Source of the DNA: Brassicibacter mesophilus | Lineage (GTDB): Bacteria > Bacillota > Clostridia > Tissierellales > Proteiniboraceae | Reading direction: 5' to 3' | Assembly: GCF_050433385.1 (NCBI RefSeq) | Contig: NZ_JBNPXI010000014.1 | Location: forward strand, 47,077 to 111,076 | DNA: 64,000 nt | Shown here: positions 25,132-32,910 of the stretch, in pieces | Layout: each line of letters starts with the position of its first letter | How positions within the stretch are numbered: position 1 is the stretch's first letter | Translations under genes and position numbers: made by a program | The notes under the pieces: model-generated | What the model was told of the DNA's origin: nothing | The model's database searches: none | The model's input: the letters and a program-made list of their open reading frames with translations, nothing else

Positions 25132-25222
25132 TATAGGGGAGCTGGTATCTCCCCTATATAAAACTTTCTTTTATATATATTATAACATATAATTGAAATA
25201 TAATAACAGGAGGGAATTGTTT

Positions 25223-25303
25223 ATGTTAAAATATATCTCTTTAGTTATAAGCATTATTGCTTTATTAATCGCACTAAAAGCCTATAGAGAAGTTAAAAAA
25301 TAG
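25223..25303 (+). CDS. 26-residue membrane peptide
   Basis: ATG 25223 lies behind CAGGAGGG. MLKYISLVISIIALLIALKA then YREVKKstop: one helix plus basic end, the same plan as the protein at 24979. Likely cotranscribed with the gene at 25315. Function unknown. Confidence 0.5.
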   Translation: MLKYISLVISIIALLIALKAYREVKK

Positions 25304-25314
25304 GAGGTCCTACA

Positions 25315-25539
25315 ATGGCAAAGGCTCAAAACCCTAGGTTACAAGCACAAGTTACACCTGAATTAAAAGAAATAACAGATAAGATGCTACAGCATCTCGA
25401 CATGACACAGGCTCAATTCTTTGAGAAGTATTTACCTACTTTATTTCTTGCTATAGATAAAGATAAGTATTTGAATCTAATAGAAGAAATATATGGAGAA
25501 GAAAAGCTTCATGATATTATATTGAAATGTAATCTTTAA
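25315..25539 (+). CDS. Small phage protein, possible ribbon-helix-helix
   Basis: 74 residues with AGGAGG upstream. The start MAKAQNPRLQAQVTPELKEI resembles the beta strand and first helix of ribbon-helix-helix DNA-binding proteins; the second helix would be QAQFFEKYLPTLF. The remainder is acidic. A hairpin GAGTATAGC/GCTATGCTC follows at 25540-25563. DNA binding is an inference. Confidence 0.55.
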   Translation: MAKAQNPRLQAQVTPELKEITDKMLQHLDMTQAQFFEKYLPTLFLAIDKDKYLNLIEEIYGEEKLHDIILKCNL

Positions 25540-25574
25540 GAGTATAGCATATGAGCTATGCTCTTTCTTCATTC

Positions 25575-25603
25575 TTTACACCGAATATTTGTTCGTATAT
25601 AAT
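25575..25603 (+). promoter_or_regulatory. Promoter with LexA (SOS) box in the spacer
   Basis: TTTACA (25575-25580), 17-base spacer, TATAAT (25598-25603). The spacer holds CGAATATTTGTTCG (25582-25595), close to the Gram-positive LexA/DinR box CGAACNNNNGTTCG. LexA bound there would block the promoter until DNA damage. Confidence 0.7.
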
Positions 25604-25655
25604 GAAATTAAGATTACTTTAGCAATAAATAATGACAGCTTAAGGGGGTTATAGT

Positions 25656-25892
25656 ATGCTTACGAGAAAACAAAAAGATGTACTAAGAGCTATTGATGTA
25701 TATATAAATGCAAACGGTATAAGTCCAACGGTTAGAAACTTATGTGATTTACTAGGCTTAAAATCTTCTAGTACAGTGCATGGGTATTTAAACAGGCTAG
25801 AAAAAGATGGTTGCATAACTAAAAAAGATACTATACCTAGATCTATAAGGATAACTGAAAGAGGGAATTTTATATTAAAAGAATTATGGTAA
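25656..25892 (+). CDS. LexA-like DNA-binding domain protein (no peptidase domain)
   Basis: 78 residues from ATG 25656 behind AAGGGGG. It matches only the winged helix-turn-helix N-terminus of LexA (TRKQKDVLRAIDVYINANGI, then LCDLLGLKSSSTVHGYLNRL) and ends before the linker, so it has no cleavable Ser/Lys protease domain. It might compete with host LexA or act as an SOS-responsive phage switch. Its own promoter contains a LexA box, suggesting feedback. Confidence 0.82.
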   Translation: MLTRKQKDVLRAIDVYINANGISPTVRNLCDLLGLKSSSTVHGYLNRLEKDGCITKKDTIPRSIRITERGNFILKELW

Positions 25893-25899
25893 AAATAAA

Positions 25900-25935
25900 A
25901 GAGAGTGACATAGATTAATTGTCACTCTCTTTTTT
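25900..25935 (+). terminator. Strong terminator at the prophage right edge
   Basis: AGAGAGTGACA (25900-25910) pairs perfectly with TGTCACTCTCT (25920-25930), loop TAGATTAAT, followed by six T. Confidence 0.95.
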
Positions 25936-26182
25936 ACGTCAAAAATTCGTCAAATTTTTATTTCTGTTTTTTTCTTTATAGTTCTATTTTTTAAAAAAGT
26001 AAAACCTTTAAAAATGTTGCAATTATCACATTGTTCTAATTTTTTATTAATGCAAGTGTTAACGAGATTCTTACATCTTAGTAAGATAATATTATTTTTT
26101 GCAAGATAACAGAAATGGTTTTATGAAAAAGGGTTAAGTATAATTAGAATGTAGTTATTAGAAAAAATAAGGAGAGATATAT
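25936..26182. other. Probable prophage-chromosome junction
   Basis: No ORF. This stretch lies between the last phage gene and the ABC transporter and should contain attR. I see no tRNA gene or obvious direct repeat that would mark the core. A weak hairpin TTCTTAC/GTAAGAT is at about 26069-26087. An AGGAG ribosome binding site for the ATPase lies just before 26183. Confidence 0.45.
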
Positions 26183-26869
26183 ATGGAGATTTTAAGAGTT
26201 AAAGATTTATATAAAGTCTATGGCAAAGGTGAAAATAAAGTAGAAGCACTTAAAAATATAAATTTATCGGTTAATAAAGGTGAATTTGTTGCCATAGTAG
26301 GTACATCAGGATCAGGCAAAAGTACACTTCTTCATATGCTAGGTGGATTAGATAGACCGACAAGCGGAAATGTTATCATAGATGGAGAAAGTATATATGA
26401 ATATAACGAAGAAAAACTAGCAATTTTCAGAAGAAGAAAAGTGGGCTTTATTTTTCAATTTTATAATTTAATCCCTGTCTTAGACGTAGAAGAGAATATA
26501 GCTCTCCCTGCACTACTTGATAATGACAAAATAGATAAGAGCTATTTAGCAGACATTATAAAAATATTGGGTCTCGAAGATAGGAAAAGTCACCTTCCAT
26601 CTGAACTGTCAGGTGGGCAACAGCAAAGAGTATCAATAGGAAGAGCTTTATTAAATAAGCCATCAATTATTTTAGCAGATGAGCCAACAGGAAATCTTGA
26701 TAGCAAAACTTCAAAAGAGGTTACTGAGCTGTTAAAGCTCACAGCCAAGAAATACAATCAAACACTAATTCTTATTACTCATGATGTTAATATAGCTTCG
26801 ATGGCAGATAGGATAATAACAATTCAAGATGGAGAAATAACTTCTGATAAATATCTTAAGAACATCTAG
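26183..26869 (+). CDS. ABC transporter ATP-binding protein (MacB/LolD/BceA type)
   Basis: 228 residues with Walker A GTSGSGKST (40-48), Q-loop FQFYNLIPVL, signature LSGGQQQR (142-149), Walker B ILADEP (163-168) and the H-loop ITHD. The YNLIPVLDVEENIALP segment is typical of ATPases paired with FtsX-domain permeases. It powers the permease encoded 14 bases downstream. With the following two-component genes this suggests an antimicrobial-peptide or envelope-stress export module. Confidence 0.95.
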   Translation: MEILRVKDLYKVYGKGENKVEALKNINLSVNKGEFVAIVGTSGSGKSTLLHMLGGLDRPTSGNVIIDGESIYEYNEEKLAIFRRRKVGFIFQFYNLIPVLDVEENIALPALLDNDKIDKSYLADIIKILGLEDRKSHLPSELSGGQQQRVSIGRALLNKPSIILADEPTGNLDSKTSKEVTELLKLTAKKYNQTLILITHDVNIASMADRIITIQDGEITSDKYLKNI

Positions 26870-26883
26870 GAGGTGAGAGAACG

Positions 26884-29373
26884 ATGAATGGCTATAAACA
26901 GCTTACAGGAAGATACATGAAATCTAATAAGAAGAGAACATTGCTTACTATTGTAGGAATAGTTTTATCAATTGCACTTATATCTTCTATAGGACTTTTC
27001 TTCAAAGGGATGCAGCTTGCTCAAATAGAGGAATACAGAAACACTTATGGCTCATATCATTTAATTTTTCAAAAAGTGGATGATAAGCTATTAGCTAAAG
27101 CAACAAATAATCCTAGGGTTTCACGCAGTGGGCTACTTGCATTGGGAGAAGAAATAAAAATTGGAGAAAAAATAGTAGTGAGTGAAATGATTGCTTCAGA
27201 TAAAGCGTTGGAGCTGCTTCCTTATAAAGTAAAAGAAGGAAGACTTCCACAAAAGTTAGATGAAGTAGCAATCGAAAAATGGGCATTAAAATATATTGAT
27301 ATAGATGCTAAGGTTGGGGATAAAATAAAAGTTAAGGATAAACAATACACTCTTGTAGGAATACTAGAAGACAATATTCAGAATCAGATAGATGACAAAG
27401 CAATATTGCTATTAAAAAGTAATGACATAAATAAAGAGAAGGCAATGTTATTAGTGGAGATAAGCTCAAAGACAAATCTAAAGAGCTCTGTAAGAGAATT
27501 AAAACAGCTAGCTGATGAGAGTACTATTGGAGAAAATACCTATCTTCTTATTGTACAAGGTGCAGGAGACATTAATTCAGACTTAGCAGGGCTATATCTA
27601 GTAATCGGGGTAATAATTCTGATAGTTGTAATTGCAACAATAGCAGTAATATATAATTCTTTTCAAATAAGTGTTGTAGAAAGAATAAAGCAGTTTGGAC
27701 TTCTAAGGGCTGTGGGAGCAACTCCAAAACAAATAAAGCGAATTGTACTAAGAGAAGCAACTATTTTAGCTATGATAGGTGTGCCAATTGGTTTACTATT
27801 TGGAGTAATAGCTATATATTTGATTAGTATTGTATTTAAATTAATCGGTGGGGACTCAGTCAGCATTATGAAGCCATCAATATCACCTATGATTTTAGCT
27901 ATAAGTGCAATTGTTGGGATAATTTCAATATATATTTCTGCATTATTACCAGCACTTTTTGCAGGAAAAGTATCGCCACTTGTTGCTATTAGCAGCAGAG
28001 CGTCTATAACAAAAGAGAAATTTAAAAGAAGAAAAAATGTGATTGCTAGAAAGATATTTGGCTTTGAAGGAGAACTAGCCTCTAAAAATATAAAAAGAAA
28101 TAGGAAAAGATACAGAATCACAGTATTTTCAATAATAATAAGCGTTATTTTATTCGTAACCTTTACATCTCTGATGGATATGTCGTTGTTAATATCACAG
28201 GATAATAACGAGTCCAAAAATGTACACTATTCTGTTGTATGGGACAACAACACTTCAGAAGAGGACATGGTTATCGATAATAAAATAATAGATAATATTA
28301 AATCATCAAAGCACATTGATAAGCTTTATAAAATTTATAAACCGTATTATTTTCATGCAGTGGTAGACAAAAATAAAGAAATTAAAGAAGTTCAGAATAT
28401 AGGGAAAATATATAAAAGTATTGATTTTGAGGGAGAAGAAAAGACATTAATATCCAGTTGTATAAATGTATACGATAAAGCCTCTTTAGAGATTTCAAAG
28501 AAATACATTGAGTCTGGTAACATTGATCTGGAAAAGCTGAATAATGAAAATGGTGTAATTATTATCAATAAGAATAGAATATATAATCAAAACTCAGAAA
28601 GAACATATTACGGTCCAGCTGCTAACATAAAGGTTGGAGATGAGATATATCTTCAATATAATGAATCACTAGAAAATAAAATTGAGTTTGGAAATGGAGA
28701 AGTTAAAAAGGTAAAGGTTATGGCAGTTCTTGAAAAAGATCCGTTTACTTTTAGAGGACCTGAGGATAGATTAAAAATAATTACCACTGATGATGTTGCA
28801 AGAAAGCTAACTGGTAAAGAGACTATAAAACCTCGAAATTTAAACATCATAATTAAAGACGTAGATAATCAAGAAGTAGCGAAAGCAGAGCTAGAAAAGA
28901 TCTTGTCAGTTAATCCTTCATTAGGGATAATAAACTTTATAGACTATAATAAAAATGAAAAGACCGCCTTGTTAATGATTCAAATATTATTATATGGATT
29001 CGTTGTAGTAATATCCTTAATAGGAAGTGTTAATATTGTAAATACATTAACAACAAATATAATATTAAGGAAAAGAGAATTTGCTATGCTTAAATCTATA
29101 GGATTAACTCAAAAGGGGTTAAAAAGAATGATAGTACTAGAAGGCGTTTTATATGGCATTGTTGGCTCTATATATGGATCTATAATTGGAAGTGTACTGT
29201 CATATATAATGTTTAAAGGATTATTTTCAATAAGAGAATTTGGATGGAAAATTCCATGGAGTGCAATGCTGATAGCAGGCCTATGCTCTATAGTCATTGC
29301 ATATTTATCAGTTTTATCACCACTTTCAAGAATTAAAAAAGAAAATTTAATTGAAGCAATAAGGGAAGAATAA
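26884..29373 (+). CDS. ABC transporter permease with two FtsX domains
   Basis: 829 residues. One N-terminal transmembrane helix (about 19-38), a first extracytoplasmic domain (40-230), three helices (about 235-370, with VIYNSFQISVVERIKQFGLLR), a further helix near 410-430, a second extracytoplasmic domain (about 440-690) and three C-terminal helices (about 695-820, FAMLKSIGLTQKGLKRM). This 8-helix double-FtsX plan belongs to lipoprotein- or peptide-handling ABC permeases and differs from the 10-helix BceB plan. Substrate unknown. Confidence 0.92.
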   Translation: MNGYKQLTGRYMKSNKKRTLLTIVGIVLSIALISSIGLFFKGMQLAQIEEYRNTYGSYHLIFQKVDDKLLAKATNNPRVSRSGLLALGEEIKIGEKIVVSEMIASDKALELLPYKVKEGRLPQKLDEVAIEKWALKYIDIDAKVGDKIKVKDKQYTLVGILEDNIQNQIDDKAILLLKSNDINKEKAMLLVEISSKTNLKSSVRELKQLADESTIGENTYLLIVQGAGDINSDLAGLYLVIGVIILIVVIATIAVIYNSFQISVVERIKQFGLLRAVGATPKQIKRIVLREATILAMIGVPIGLLFGVIAIYLISIVFKLIGGDSVSIMKPSISPMILAISAIVGIISIYISALLPALFAGKVSPLVAISSRASITKEKFKRRKNVIARKIFGFEGELASKNIKRNRKRYRITVFSIIISVILFVTFTSLMDMSLLISQDNNESKNVHYSVVWDNNTSEEDMVIDNKIIDNIKSSKHIDKLYKIYKPYYFHAVVDKNKEIKEVQNIGKIYKSIDFEGEEKTLISSCINVYDKASLEISKKYIESGNIDLEKLNNENGVIIINKNRIYNQNSERTYYGPAANIKVGDEIYLQYNESLENKIEFGNGEVKKVKVMAVLEKDPFTFRGPEDRLKIITTDDVARKLTGKETIKPRNLNIIIKDVDNQEVAKAELEKILSVNPSLGIINFIDYNKNEKTALLMIQILLYGFVVVISLIGSVNIVNTLTTNIILRKREFAMLKSIGLTQKGLKRMIVLEGVLYGIVGSIYGSIIGSVLSYIMFKGLFSIREFGWKIPWSAMLIAGLCSIVIAYLSVLSPLSRIKKENLIEAIREE

Positions 29374-29378
29374 TAATA

Positions 29379-29413
29379 TAAAATAGCCTTACAAAAAAAT
29401 GTAAGGCTATTTT
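29379..29413 (+). terminator. Terminator between permease and response regulator
   Basis: AAATAGCCTTAC (29381-29392) pairs with GTAAGGCTATTT (29401-29412). The following TTATATTT is T-rich. Confidence 0.88.
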
Positions 29414-29507
29414 ATATTTCTTAAAAGAAAATAACTTTATTTCGAGCAGTCTTTGATATATCATTAACTTAAAAATAGGATTTAGTATTTAAAGGACGGT
29501 GAAAAAA

Positions 29508-30203
29508 ATGAGTAGATTATTATTAGTAGAAGATGATGAATCATTGGCACTAGGTATAGAATTTACACTGAGAGATGAAGGATACGAAGTTTTTAGGACA
29601 TCAACAGTAGAAAGAACAAAGAGTTTATTAAATAATGAGAAGTTTGACTTAATTATACTAGATGTGAATCTTCCTGATGGAAATGGATATGATTTATGTA
29701 AATATATTAGATTAGAGAGTGATGTGCCAATAATTTTTTTAACCGCACTTGATGAAGAAGTCAATATAGTACTAGGGCTAGAAATAGGTGGAGATGACTA
29801 TATTACAAAACCATTTAGAGTAAGAGAGCTTTTATCTAGAATAAAAGCCTTGATACGTAGAAACTCTAAAAATATGTTGAAGGGGAGTATTTTAAAAAGT
29901 GGGGATGTGCTACTGGATACTTCAAAAGCGATTATAAAAAAGAAAGGAACTGATATTACACTAACCGCACAAGAATACAAGCTTTTATTAATATTTATGA
30001 ATAAACCACATATTCCAATAAAAAGGGATGAACTGTTGAGTGAATTAGTGGACGGAGAGGAAGTCTTTTTTGAAGAAAATACCCTTTCGGTCTATATTAA
30101 GAGGATAAGAGATAAAATAGAAGATAATCCTAAAGATCCGGAATATATAGTCACTCAAAGAAGTTTAGGATATAAATGGAATAAAGACGTCATTGAGGAG
30201 TAG
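29508..30203 (+). CDS. OmpR-family response regulator
   Basis: 231 residues from ATG 29508 (AAAGGA 11 bases upstream; GTG 29499 is too close). Receiver domain with phosphoacceptor Asp52 (LDVNLPDG) and Lys in YITKPF; C-terminal winged helix with LTAQEYKLLLIFMNKP and a VDGEEVFFEENTLSVYIKRIR segment. It presumably regulates the ABC transporter upstream in response to the kinase it is cotranscribed with. Confidence 0.95.
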   Translation: MSRLLLVEDDESLALGIEFTLRDEGYEVFRTSTVERTKSLLNNEKFDLIILDVNLPDGNGYDLCKYIRLESDVPIIFLTALDEEVNIVLGLEIGGDDYITKPFRVRELLSRIKALIRRNSKNMLKGSILKSGDVLLDTSKAIIKKKGTDITLTAQEYKLLLIFMNKPHIPIKRDELLSELVDGEEVFFEENTLSVYIKRIRDKIEDNPKDPEYIVTQRSLGYKWNKDVIEE

Positions 30204-30209
30204 ATACTA

Positions 30210-31451
30210 ATGCGAGATTACTTTGTTAACCCAGAAATAAAAAAAAGTTCTATAATTCTTTTGGGCTTAATGGTTATATTTTTACTTTTAACATTATTTG
30301 TTTTAAGGTTACATCACGATAGCTTAAAGGATGATTATACTAAGACTCTTGGTGCTGTTGCACTAAGAATTATAGAGAAAAGTCCAGAACTAGAAAGTGA
30401 AATTATGCCACTTATAACAAAAGAGATATCTGAAGAAGAGGCATTAAAAGGAAAGACGTATTTAAGTGAATATGGGCTAAGCAAGAACTTAGAAAGCAGG
30501 CTCTTTCCATACTTATACGCAATTATTGTAAAGAACTACTTAGTTATTATTGTTATTTTTATTTTTCTAGGTACTTCATTATTCTTGCTTAATTATCATC
30601 AACATAAATATTTTTATAATAAAATGAGAGGGCTAACTTTAGGAGCAAAAAGAGTTGTTGAAGGGGAATATGATATATCTATCAGTGAAGGTAAAGAGGG
30701 AGATCTGTCTAAGCTTGCACTATCCTTTAACTCCATGAGACAAGTAATTAGAAACAATATAGACGATCTAAAAAAAGAAAAGCAGTTTTTGGTTGATATT
30801 CTGTCAGATATATCTCACCAATTAAAGACCCCTCTTTCATCAATGATAATATATAACGATATAATGCTTAATAAAGAACTATCTAAGGAGCAAATAAACA
30901 ATTTCTTAGTAAATGATCAGAAACAGCTTAATAGAATGAAATGGTTAATTAAAAACATGCTTAAGCTTGCAAGGCTTGATGCTAATGCTATAGATATTAA
31001 TATTGAATACCAAAGCTTAAATGAAACTGTGCAAGAATCTATAGATGCTTTAGAAAGTAAGGCTACAGAAGCAGATGTTAAAATAAAGTTTTATGAAAAA
31101 AAAGAAATATTACTAGAGCATGATAGATTGTGGTTGGAAGAGGCTCTTATAAACATAATCAAGAATGGTATAGAACATACACCTAAGGGAGGAGAGGTGA
31201 GGATTGAACTAATTGATAACCCTGTGTATAAAAGGGTTATAGTAGAAGATACAGGCGAAGGTATATCAGATGACGATTTACCTAATATCTTTAAAAGATT
31301 TTACAAAGCAAATATCCCAACCAAAAGTGAGTCTATAGGAATTGGTTTAGCTTTAGCAAAGTCTATAGTTGAGTTACATGATGGAATGATAGAAGCGCAA
31401 AGTCAAGTCGGCGTAGGAACAAAATTTATTATGACATTTCTTAAATATTAA
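30210..31451 (+). CDS. Sensor histidine kinase
   Basis: 413 residues. Transmembrane helices at about 14-33 and 109-127 flank a small extracytoplasmic region of about 75 residues. A HAMP-like linker follows, then HisKA with His203 (ISHQLKTPLSS) and a HATPase domain with NIIKNGIEHTPKGG, DTGEGISDDD and GIGLALAKSI. Partner of the regulator 6 bases upstream. A small sensor loop next to a peptide-type ABC transporter suggests envelope or peptide sensing. Confidence 0.95.
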   Translation: MRDYFVNPEIKKSSIILLGLMVIFLLLTLFVLRLHHDSLKDDYTKTLGAVALRIIEKSPELESEIMPLITKEISEEEALKGKTYLSEYGLSKNLESRLFPYLYAIIVKNYLVIIVIFIFLGTSLFLLNYHQHKYFYNKMRGLTLGAKRVVEGEYDISISEGKEGDLSKLALSFNSMRQVIRNNIDDLKKEKQFLVDILSDISHQLKTPLSSMIIYNDIMLNKELSKEQINNFLVNDQKQLNRMKWLIKNMLKLARLDANAIDINIEYQSLNETVQESIDALESKATEADVKIKFYEKKEILLEHDRLWLEEALINIIKNGIEHTPKGGEVRIELIDNPVYKRVIVEDTGEGISDDDLPNIFKRFYKANIPTKSESIGIGLALAKSIVELHDGMIEAQSQVGVGTKFIMTFLKY

Positions 31452-31546
31452 TAGATAACAAAGTGATTATTCATAATAGGTATATATTTTATCGAATTAA
31501 GTGATATAATAATTTTCTCTTATTTCATTTACAAATTAGAATTAGT

Positions 31547-31583
31547 TTGATACAATTCAAACAAGATAATGATAATCATTATC
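31547..31583 (+). promoter_or_regulatory. Promoter with an exact consensus Fur box
   Basis: GATAATGATAATCATTATC (31565-31583) is the classical 19-bp Fur box with no mismatch. A promoter TTGATA (31547-31552), 18-base spacer, GATAAT (31571-31576) lies across it, so Fur with iron would block transcription of the HD-GYP gene at 31625. Confidence 0.9.
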
Positions 31584-31624
31584 GATATCTTAAATAGAGA
31601 ACCATTTAAAAAGGAGAAATACAA

Positions 31625-32242
31625 ATGGGTAAAATGTCACTTGGATGTCTAAGTAATATAGAACTATATCATGATATTATTGATTGTTTGGTAGGGGCAT
31701 TAGAGGCAAAGGACTTATATACTAGTGGGCATTCGCGTAGAGTTGCAGATATGTCATATGATTTAGCAAAATTACTTGGGATAAGAGGTAAAGAGCTTGA
31801 CGACATACATATGGCTACGCATGTGCATGATATTGGGAAAATCGGGGTACCAGATTATATATTAAACAAGGCAGAGAAATTATCTGAACATGAATGGGCT
31901 TACATAAAAAAGCATCCTGAGATTGGAAGCAACATACTCGATTGTTCAAAAACCCTAAAGGATATTTCTATAATTGTATTGTACCATCATGAAAGATGGG
32001 ACGGAGGAGGTTATCCTCTTGGATTAAAGTTTACAGATATTCCATTAGGATCTAGAATTATATCTATTTGCGACTCAATAGATGCTATGACATCTCAACG
32101 CGCTTACAGAAAAGCTTTATCTTGGGAAGAGTGCAGACAAGAAATAGAGATAAATAGTGGTCTGCAATTTGATCCAAAGCTAGTAAATGCAACAAATCAA
32201 TTGTGGAGTACATGGACAAATTATAGAAATAATAAAAAATAG
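31625..32242 (+). CDS. HD-GYP domain protein (putative cyclic-di-GMP phosphodiesterase)
   Basis: 205 residues, a stand-alone HD-GYP domain with no sensor module. Metal-binding residues: HSRR (36-39), HDIGK (68-72), HP (97-98), HHERWDGGGYP (121-131) and DSIDAMTSQRAYRKAL. The full GYP signature is present, so hydrolysis of c-di-GMP is expected. It lies behind a consensus Fur box and directly before the feo operon, which suggests expression under iron limitation. Confidence 0.92.
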   Translation: MGKMSLGCLSNIELYHDIIDCLVGALEAKDLYTSGHSRRVADMSYDLAKLLGIRGKELDDIHMATHVHDIGKIGVPDYILNKAEKLSEHEWAYIKKHPEIGSNILDCSKTLKDISIIVLYHHERWDGGGYPLGLKFTDIPLGSRIISICDSIDAMTSQRAYRKALSWEECRQEIEINSGLQFDPKLVNATNQLWSTWTNYRNNKK

Positions 32243-32250
32243 AAAAAGTG

Positions 32251-32304
32251 TTGACATGTTATAAAAATAACAATACAATATAAACGAGAATGATTATCAT
32301 TATA
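32251..32304 (+). promoter_or_regulatory. feo promoter with Fur box
   Basis: TTGACA (32251-32256), 17-base spacer, TACAAT (32274-32279). Immediately downstream GAGAATGATTATCATTATA (32286-32304) matches the Fur box at 16 of 19 positions and contains the perfect palindrome AATGATTATCATT less its centre. Iron-loaded Fur would repress feoA-feoA-feoB. Confidence 0.88.
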
Positions 32305-32362
32305 AATAATTTAGCATATACATATAGTAAAAAATAGTATAGATAAATGAGGAGGAGAAATT

Positions 32363-32584
32363 ATGCCACTTTCAATGGTTAATGCAGGACAAAATGTAAT
32401 ATTGAAATCTATTAATTGGGGAACTAAATTAAAGAAGAAGCTTCAAGATATGGGGTTAACTGAAGGAGTCATGATAACTGTGATTTCTGATAATCTTAAC
32501 GGGTCTTCTATAATTAATGTTAGAGGATCAAGATTAGTTTTAGATTCTTCAGTTACTAACCAAATTATAGTTGAAGCGGCCTAA
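32363..32584 (+). CDS. feoA: FeoA family protein (first copy)
   Basis: 73 residues, an SH3-like beta barrel: MPLSMVNAGQNVILKSI, then LKKKLQDMGLTEGVMITVIS and GSRLVLDSSVTNQIIVE. FeoA is a small cytoplasmic partner of FeoB in ferrous iron uptake. First gene of the operon behind a Fur box; its sequence is more divergent than the second copy. Confidence 0.9.
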   Translation: MPLSMVNAGQNVILKSINWGTKLKKKLQDMGLTEGVMITVISDNLNGSSIINVRGSRLVLDSSVTNQIIVEAA

Positions 32585-32631
32585 TGTTTTTTGCAGAATA
32601 AAAATATATTTAAAATTGAGGAGGAGATTTC

Positions 32632-32856
32632 ATGAATAGAAATTTAAAGGATTTAAAGCCAGGGCAAAGAGGAAAAATATTGAGTATCAAAGGAAAAGGT
32701 CCTATAAAAAGACGTTTGATGGATATGGGAGTAACGAATGGAACAGAAGTACTCGTTGAGAAAATTGCACCATTAGGAGATCCTATTGAGATTAAACTTA
32801 AAGGGTACAATTTAACATTAAGAAAGTCGGATGCAGAGAATATTATTATCGAATAA
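32632..32856 (+). CDS. feoA: FeoA family protein (second copy)
   Basis: 74 residues with the usual FeoA features: LKPGQRGKILSIKGKGPIKR, RLMDMGVTNGTEVLVEK and PIEIKLKGYNLTLRKSDAENI. Two feoA genes before feoB are common in clostridia. A third Fur-like box lies between this gene and feoB. Confidence 0.93.
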   Translation: MNRNLKDLKPGQRGKILSIKGKGPIKRRLMDMGVTNGTEVLVEKIAPLGDPIEIKLKGYNLTLRKSDAENIIIE

Positions 32857-32874
32857 TTTTTTTGCATATTAAAT

Positions 32875-32893
32875 GAGAATGAATATCATAATC
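32875..32893 (+). promoter_or_regulatory. Third Fur-like box, before feoB
   Basis: GAGAATGAATATCATAATC matches the consensus Fur box at 15 of 19 positions. No clear promoter accompanies it, so it may add repression or be a partly decayed site. Confidence 0.55.
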
Positions 32894-32910
32894 AAAAAGG
32901 AGGAGATAGA

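Larger units (their letters stand above)
1..25935 (+). mobile_element. Prophage, right-hand portion (siphovirus, HK97-type head)
   Basis: A continuous + strand run of phage genes in canonical late order: RusA, late regulator, small and large terminase, portal, protease, capsid, connectors, tail tube, tail chaperones, tape measure, tail fibre, holin and amidase. It is followed by accessory genes and a LexA-like regulator. No integrase or repressor is visible, so the left end lies outside the window. The right end is placed after the strong terminator at 25900-25935, because the next gene (26183) is a chromosomal-type ABC transporter. The att site itself is not identified. No structural gene is visibly broken, so the late half may be functional. 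Confidence 0.93.

Noticed and set aside
27663..28217. 184-codon minus-strand frame in the ABC permease
   Set aside because: Mirror of transmembrane codons of the permease; no independent support.
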